Shown here piece by piece: positions 60,579 through 64,000 of a stretch of DNA of 64,000 nt. The stretch spans positions 186,001-250,000 of the forward strand of contig CAVYVO010000001.1 in NCBI GenBank assembly GCA_963771985.1, in the 5' to 3' direction. The notes below the pieces were generated by a model. That model saw nothing but the letters and a program-made list of their open reading frames with translations. It had not been told where the DNA came from and searched no databases. The stretch's first letter is position 1, and every line of letters starts with the position of its first letter. This DNA comes from Trebonia sp963771985. Lineage in GTDB: Bacteria > Actinomycetota > Actinomycetes > Streptosporangiales > Streptosporangiaceae. The translations under genes were made by a program, and so were the position numbers.

Positions 60579-60605
60579 GGCGAAGGGATTCGGACCCCCG
60601 TTGGC
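60579..60605 (-). other. Possible tRNA T-arm fragment in an otherwise empty gap
   Basis: On the minus strand, GGGGGTCCGAATCCCTT resembles a tRNA T-stem and loop (the usual GGTTCGAATCC with T to C), and the flanking bases could be an acceptor end. No D-arm or anticodon arm follows, so it is at most a remnant, as might be left at an integration site. The remainder of 60470-60762 shows no gene. Confidence 0.25.
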
Positions 60606-60762
60606 CGTCGGACCCCTGAACCCCGGCCGCTAGCGCAGGCCCGCAGACGCGGCGCATGTCCGGCCATGAGTCGGCCGCGGTGCTGGGCTTGGCGGTAAGA
60701 CAATCGGCGGCAATAATTGAAAGCACAACGGTCCGGGAGACCGAGGCGGGGGGAGAAGGCGC

Positions 60763-61926
60763 GTGACCGAGCTTGATGAGTCCGCGACCGGAACAGCCGA
60801 CTACGACATCACACCGCTTCTCCAGCCGCTCCGGATTCGCCGCCTTCAGCTGCGGAACCGGTTCGTCATGCCGGGCATGCAGCGCTACTGGTGCGTTGAC
60901 GGCGCCCCGGACCATCGGCTGCGCGAGTACTACCGCCGCCGCGTGCTGGGCGGCGCTTCACTGGTCGTCTCTGAGTCGTGCGCCATCGATCATCCGAGCG
61001 CCACGAAGAACCCGACGTTCGCGCGGATCTCGCCTGACACGCGCGATGCGTGGCGAGCATGCGTGGCCGGTGTCCACGAGGCCGGCGGCGCCATGTTCCT
61101 GCAGCTCTGGCACCAGGGCGCGGTCAACTACGGCGGCGACGCGGACACCAACCCGGCATTCGTCGCGCTGAGCCCGTCTGGTCTCTCGCATCCGGGTGAG
61201 TCGTTCGGCCGCGCCGCCACGGAGGCTGAGCTGAGCAGCATCAAGCGCGCCTTCGTCCAGGGGGCGCTTGACGCCGCGGAGATCGGCGCCGACGGCGTGG
61301 AACTCCACTCGGCCCACGGCTTCTTGCTCGACCAGTTCCTGTGGCCGGGGACCAACCTGCGCACCGACCGCTACGGTGGACCGGCGATCACCGACCGCGC
61401 GACGTTTGTCGCCGAGGTGGCCGAGGCGGTGCGCCAGGCAACCGGGCCTGACTTCGTCATCTCCGTCCGCATTTCCCAGTGGAAGGAGTCAGACTACGAT
61501 GCCAGGATTGTCGAGGAGCCCGGCCAGCTCGGGCAGCTGGTCGCCATGCTGCGCTCGGCGGGAGCGGACATCTTCCACGTGTCGACGCGACGGTTCTGGG
61601 CACCCGAGTGGGATGGCTCGGACCTCGGCCTGGCGGGCTGGGTGAAGTCGTTCACCGACGCGCCAGTCATCGCCGTCGGCAGCGTGGGCCTCGACATCGA
61701 CGTGATGGCCTCGCTGAATGGCGAGGAAGCCCAGCAGACCGGCGCAAGCAGGATCGACGAGCTAGTGCGCCGTTTCCAGCGCGGCGACTTCGATCTGGTC
61801 TCGGTCGGCCGCAGTCAGATCGGCGATCCGGAGTGGGTCGCGAAGATGACGCATCACCGGGTCCCCGACATCAGGGCGTTCCGCGCTGGCGACCCCTGGC
61901 TCAGCCACGACGTGGTGACGACGTAA
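60763..61926 (+). CDS. NADH:flavin oxidoreductase (Old Yellow Enzyme family)
   Basis: A 387-residue FMN TIM-barrel. QLRNRFVMPGMQRYW opens the barrel; WHQGAVNYGGD lies near residue 125. The substrate/FMN segment HSAHGFLLDQFLWPGTNLRT, then DRYGG (about residues 181-205), is the family hallmark, and VGSVGLDIDV with VGRSQIGDPEW holds the phosphate site. It lacks the FeS and second flavin domains of the long form. GTG 60763 follows GGGGGGAGAAGG. It probably reduces an activated C=C bond using NAD(P)H. It stands alone, with the sugar transporter operon 313 bp downstream. Confidence 0.88.
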   Translation: MTELDESATGTADYDITPLLQPLRIRRLQLRNRFVMPGMQRYWCVDGAPDHRLREYYRRRVLGGASLVVSESCAIDHPSATKNPTFARISPDTRDAWRACVAGVHEAGGAMFLQLWHQGAVNYGGDADTNPAFVALSPSGLSHPGESFGRAATEAELSSIKRAFVQGALDAAEIGADGVELHSAHGFLLDQFLWPGTNLRTDRYGGPAITDRATFVAEVAEAVRQATGPDFVISVRISQWKESDYDARIVEEPGQLGQLVAMLRSAGADIFHVSTRRFWAPEWDGSDLGLAGWVKSFTDAPVIAVGSVGLDIDVMASLNGEEAQQTGASRIDELVRRFQRGDFDLVSVGRSQIGDPEWVAKMTHHRVPDIRAFRAGDPWLSHDVVTT

Positions 61927-62239
61927 CGGGCTCGCGCTCCACCTTGACCCGCCCAACAGTGATCTTCCACGGCAAGGCGCTAACGGCAGGGCCCTAAGGG
62001 AAGACCCGCGATTGTACGCTCCCACGCAAGAGCCCGATTCGTTTGGCCGACTAATGTTCTCGGTGCGCGATTATTGCCCCGACGTAGGCGCCGATCTCCG
62101 CACACAGCTGTGACAGTGAGACCTTGATCACGCCGGCTGTCCGCGATACGTTCTGCTTCAGTCGAGCAGGGCGAAGATCAAGAAGATCAACTTGTACCGG
62201 CTCGGGGGGCCTTTCTCTGCAAAGGAGCGGTAAAGGACC
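61927..62239. other. Gap without a supported gene before the sugar transporter
   Basis: No gene can be supported. On the minus strand an open stretch at about 62053-62160 (QNVSRTAGVIKVSLSQLCAE, then IGAYVGAIIAHREH) is mildly protein-like but has no good start. A purine-rich AAAGGAGCGGTAAAGGACC just before 62240 is the ribosome-binding region of the next gene. Confidence 0.5.
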
Positions 62240-63355
62240 ATGTTTAGACCTAAGCGCGCGCACATCGTTGCGTGCGGAGTAGCAGTAGCCGCGATGGCGG
62301 TACTGATAGGCGGCTGCAGTTCGAGTTCGTCGTCGACCGCTTCGACCTCGAACACATCGGCGGCGTCGTCACCCGCTTCGGCCTCGAGCACACCGGCGGC
62401 GGCCGGGTCGACCCGGATGGCGATCTTCTATTACAACCCGAGCCCGTATGGGATCGCGTCGCTGAAGGGTGCGCAGGAGGAGGCCGCGAAGCTGGGCGTC
62501 CAGCTCGACGCCTTCGACGCCAACAACAACCCGCAGCTGCAGTCCACGCAGATCCAGGACGCGATCACCACCGGCAAGTACAAGGCCTTCTGGGTCTGGG
62601 GTCTCGATGACGTCGCCCTCACACCGATCATCAACAAGGCGCTCGCCGCTGGCATCAAGGTCGCGTGTGCCGACTACACGTGGGGCACGCTGACAGAGCA
62701 GAACGTCCTGACAGCCAGCCCGACCTGCCTCACGACCGTCGGCCAGTCGATCGGCGCGGAGTCGACGAACCTGGAGCTCGCGATGAACGCGGCCTGCACG
62801 AAGCAGGTAGGAAGCGGCCACTGCAACATCGCCTTCCTGCCGGGGCTCGCCAACTACCCGACTGACACGGTTCGCGAAAACGCGATGACGGCGTACTACA
62901 AGGGGAAATCGAATTACACGTTCACCCTGATGCCGCCCGGCAACTATGACGAGGCGGACTCGGAGTCCGTCGCCCAGACGTTCTTCACCGCGAACAAGAA
63001 CATCAACGTGTTCGCGACGTTCGGTGACCAGATGGCGGCCGGGACGATGACCGCGCTGAAGCTGGTCGGCGGCTACACGCCCGGCAAGAACATCGCGATC
63101 ATCGGGTACGGCGGCGCGCAGGAGATCGTCAATGAGGTCAAGACCGGGACGGTCTACGCCACCCTCGGCCTGTACCCGGTCTCTGAGTCGCTGCTCGGCA
63201 TCCAGTACCTGTACGACGCGGTGAACGGGAAGTCGGTGCCGACCCTAGTCAACATCCTCAACCCGGACACCCGTCCGGCGATCATCGACCAGGCGTTCCT
63301 GACCGCGCACCCGAACTTCGTGCCGGACTGGACGCTCGAGGGCAACCCGGGGTGA
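62240..63355 (+). CDS. Sugar ABC transporter substrate-binding lipoprotein
   Basis: A 371-residue lipoprotein. The signal ends AVLIGGC with Cys26 as the lipidation site, followed by a Ser/Thr/Ala linker. The mature part is a two-lobe periplasmic-binding fold of the ribose/galactose type: TRMAIFYYNPSPYGIASLKG, LGVQLDAFDANNNPQLQSTQ, IQDAITTGKYKAFWVWGLDD, and FFTANKNINVFATFGDQMAA, the last fitting the ligand-binding Asp/Asn pattern. A strong AAAGGAG precedes the ATG. Its stop overlaps the ATPase start (GTGA), giving a CUT2-type importer. The ligand is not evident. Confidence 0.88.
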   Translation: MFRPKRAHIVACGVAVAAMAVLIGGCSSSSSSTASTSNTSAASSPASASSTPAAAGSTRMAIFYYNPSPYGIASLKGAQEEAAKLGVQLDAFDANNNPQLQSTQIQDAITTGKYKAFWVWGLDDVALTPIINKALAAGIKVACADYTWGTLTEQNVLTASPTCLTTVGQSIGAESTNLELAMNAACTKQVGSGHCNIAFLPGLANYPTDTVRENAMTAYYKGKSNYTFTLMPPGNYDEADSESVAQTFFTANKNINVFATFGDQMAAGTMTALKLVGGYTPGKNIAIIGYGGAQEIVNEVKTGTVYATLGLYPVSESLLGIQYLYDAVNGKSVPTLVNILNPDTRPAIIDQAFLTAHPNFVPDWTLEGNPG

Positions 63356-64000
63356 GTTCAGCGGCGGTCGCGCGGCTTCGGCTCGTCTCGATCGGCAAAC
63401 GGTACTCCGGCACCAAGGCGCTCGACAACGTCAGCGTCGAGGTTGCCGGAGCTACCGTGCACGCGCTCGTCGGGGCGAACGGCGCCGGGAAGTCGACGCT
63501 CGGGAAGATCGTGGGAGGCGTGATCCGCCCCGACGACGGACAGCTGTTCGTCGACGACCGGCCGGTCCGCTACACGAGCCCGCGCGAGGCGCGCATCGAC
63601 GGGATCGCGACGATCTCGCAGGAGCTCTCGCCGGTGCCGCACATGAGCGTGATCGAAAACATCTTCTTCGGCATCGAGCCGCGTCGCTACGGGATGGTCC
63701 AGCGGCACCGGATGCGTACGCAGTACGAGGAGCTCGTTTCAGAGTGGGGTTTCGAGCTCGACGCAAACGCCAAGGTCGGCACCTTGCGCACCGCTGACAA
63801 GCAGAAGGTCGAGATCCTGCGCGCGGTCGCGTGCGATGCGCGCGTGATCGTGATGGACGAGCCGACCTCGTCGCTGACCAGCGTCGAGACCAAGACGCTC
63901 CACCGGATGATCCGCACCCTGCGCGAGCGCGGCAGGACGATCGTCTACGTGAGCCACTTCCTCGACGAGGTGCTCGAACTCGCCGACACGGTGACGGTGC
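63352..64000 (+). CDS. Sugar ABC transporter ATP-binding protein (RbsA-like), 3' end missing
   Basis: An open frame of 216 codons from GTG 63352 to the window edge. It reads LRLVSIGKRYSGTKALDNVS, Walker A GANGAGKSTLGKIV (about residue 38), Q-loop ISQELSPVPHMSVIENIFFG, a weak signature LRTADKQKVEILRAV, Walker B VIVMDEPTSSL and H-loop YVSHFLDEV. This is the first nucleotide-binding half of an RbsA/MglA-type tandem ATPase, which would be about 500 residues. The permease gene would be expected beyond the window. Confidence 0.88.
   Translation, partial: MSSAAVARLRLVSIGKRYSGTKALDNVSVEVAGATVHALVGANGAGKSTLGKIVGGVIRPDDGQLFVDDRPVRYTSPREARIDGIATISQELSPVPHMSVIENIFFGIEPRRYGMVQRHRMRTQYEELVSEWGFELDANAKVGTLRTADKQKVEILRAVACDARVIVMDEPTSSLTSVETKTLHRMIRTLRERGRTIVYVSHFLDEVLELADTVTV

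Noticed and set aside
62051..62263. Minus-strand frame ending IGAYVGAIIAHREH
   Set aside because: Only the last 30 residues look protein-like, there is no start signal, and it overlaps the leader of the sugar-binding protein. It may be a remnant but cannot be supported.
1..64000. CRISPR arrays, rRNA genes, prophage modules, or full-length transposases
   Set aside because: Looked for regular repeat-spacer units, rRNA-like sequence, phage structural genes and DDE/serine/tyrosine recombinase motifs; none were seen.

Overview
The window is high-GC DNA with short operons, many overlapping ATGA/GTGA/TGATG start-stop junctions and frequent GTG starts. Its gene content (NDMA-type alcohol dehydrogenases, an Mce locus, crotonyl-CoA carboxylase/reductase with MeaA, cyclase-AAA-TPR regulators) points to an actinomycete of the Streptosporangiales/Streptomyces type. 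The genus cannot be fixed from sequence alone.

Layout. 1-4.7 kb: the 3' part of a GMC oxidoreductase, a phosphotransferase, a histidine phosphatase, and an ECF sigma factor with a membrane-anchored partner. 4.8-7.1 kb (minus strand): GntR regulator, ABC ATPase and an ABC permease whose 3' part is frameshifted. 7.3-10.8 kb: two tandem NDMA-type alcohol dehydrogenases and an acyl-CoA-dehydrogenase-fold flavoprotein. 11.2-19.0 kb: two ABC ATPases flanking two very large FtsX-like permeases; the second ATPase carries a C-terminal AbrB-like domain. 19.0-19.8 kb: a gap with two gene remnants and several palindromes. 19.8-23.1 kb: a secreted beta-helix protein and an alpha/beta hydrolase. 23.1-29.2 kb (minus strand): a compact ethylmalonyl-CoA pathway operon (ccr, meaA, CoA-ester lyase, MaoC hydratase, acyl-CoA dehydrogenase). 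29.2-30.6 kb: repeat-rich gap. 30.6-43.8 kb: three secreted proteins, then a complete Mce lipid-import operon (MceG-type ATPase, two YrbE permeases, six Mce proteins, two Mce-associated proteins). 44.4-53.6 kb: two paralogous cyclase-AAA-TPR regulators (one with a 2-base deletion) bracketing a Crp/Fnr regulator, a small membrane protein and a lipoprotein, followed by a PhcB-like methyltransferase. 53.9-57.9 kb: MFS exporter, divergent HxlR regulator, and two genes disrupted by at least six frameshifts. 58.0-59.9 kb: an FHA domain fused to a FAD monooxygenase. 60.8-64 kb: an Old Yellow Enzyme homologue and the start of a sugar ABC importer operon.

The most notable structure lies outside the genes. 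Three families of palindromic intergenic repeats recur: (A) pairs of a 20-bp perfect palindrome around a CTAG-containing spacer; (B) ACCGTCCGTTC/GAACGGACCGT hairpins with AT-rich loops, mostly just past stop codons; (C) a 322-bp MITE-like element present twice in inverted orientation, with the same length and terminal inverted repeats, plus a relative of its AT-rich core inside a different element. In addition, a shared block holding a TGTCnGC-N2-GCnGACA-type palindrome lies upstream of both the lipoprotein and the PhcB-like methyltransferase, close to a Crp/Fnr gene that keeps the cAMP-contacting residues. This suggests a cyclic-nucleotide regulon centred on 44-54 kb.

All functional statements are from sequence patterns read by eye; no database search was run.
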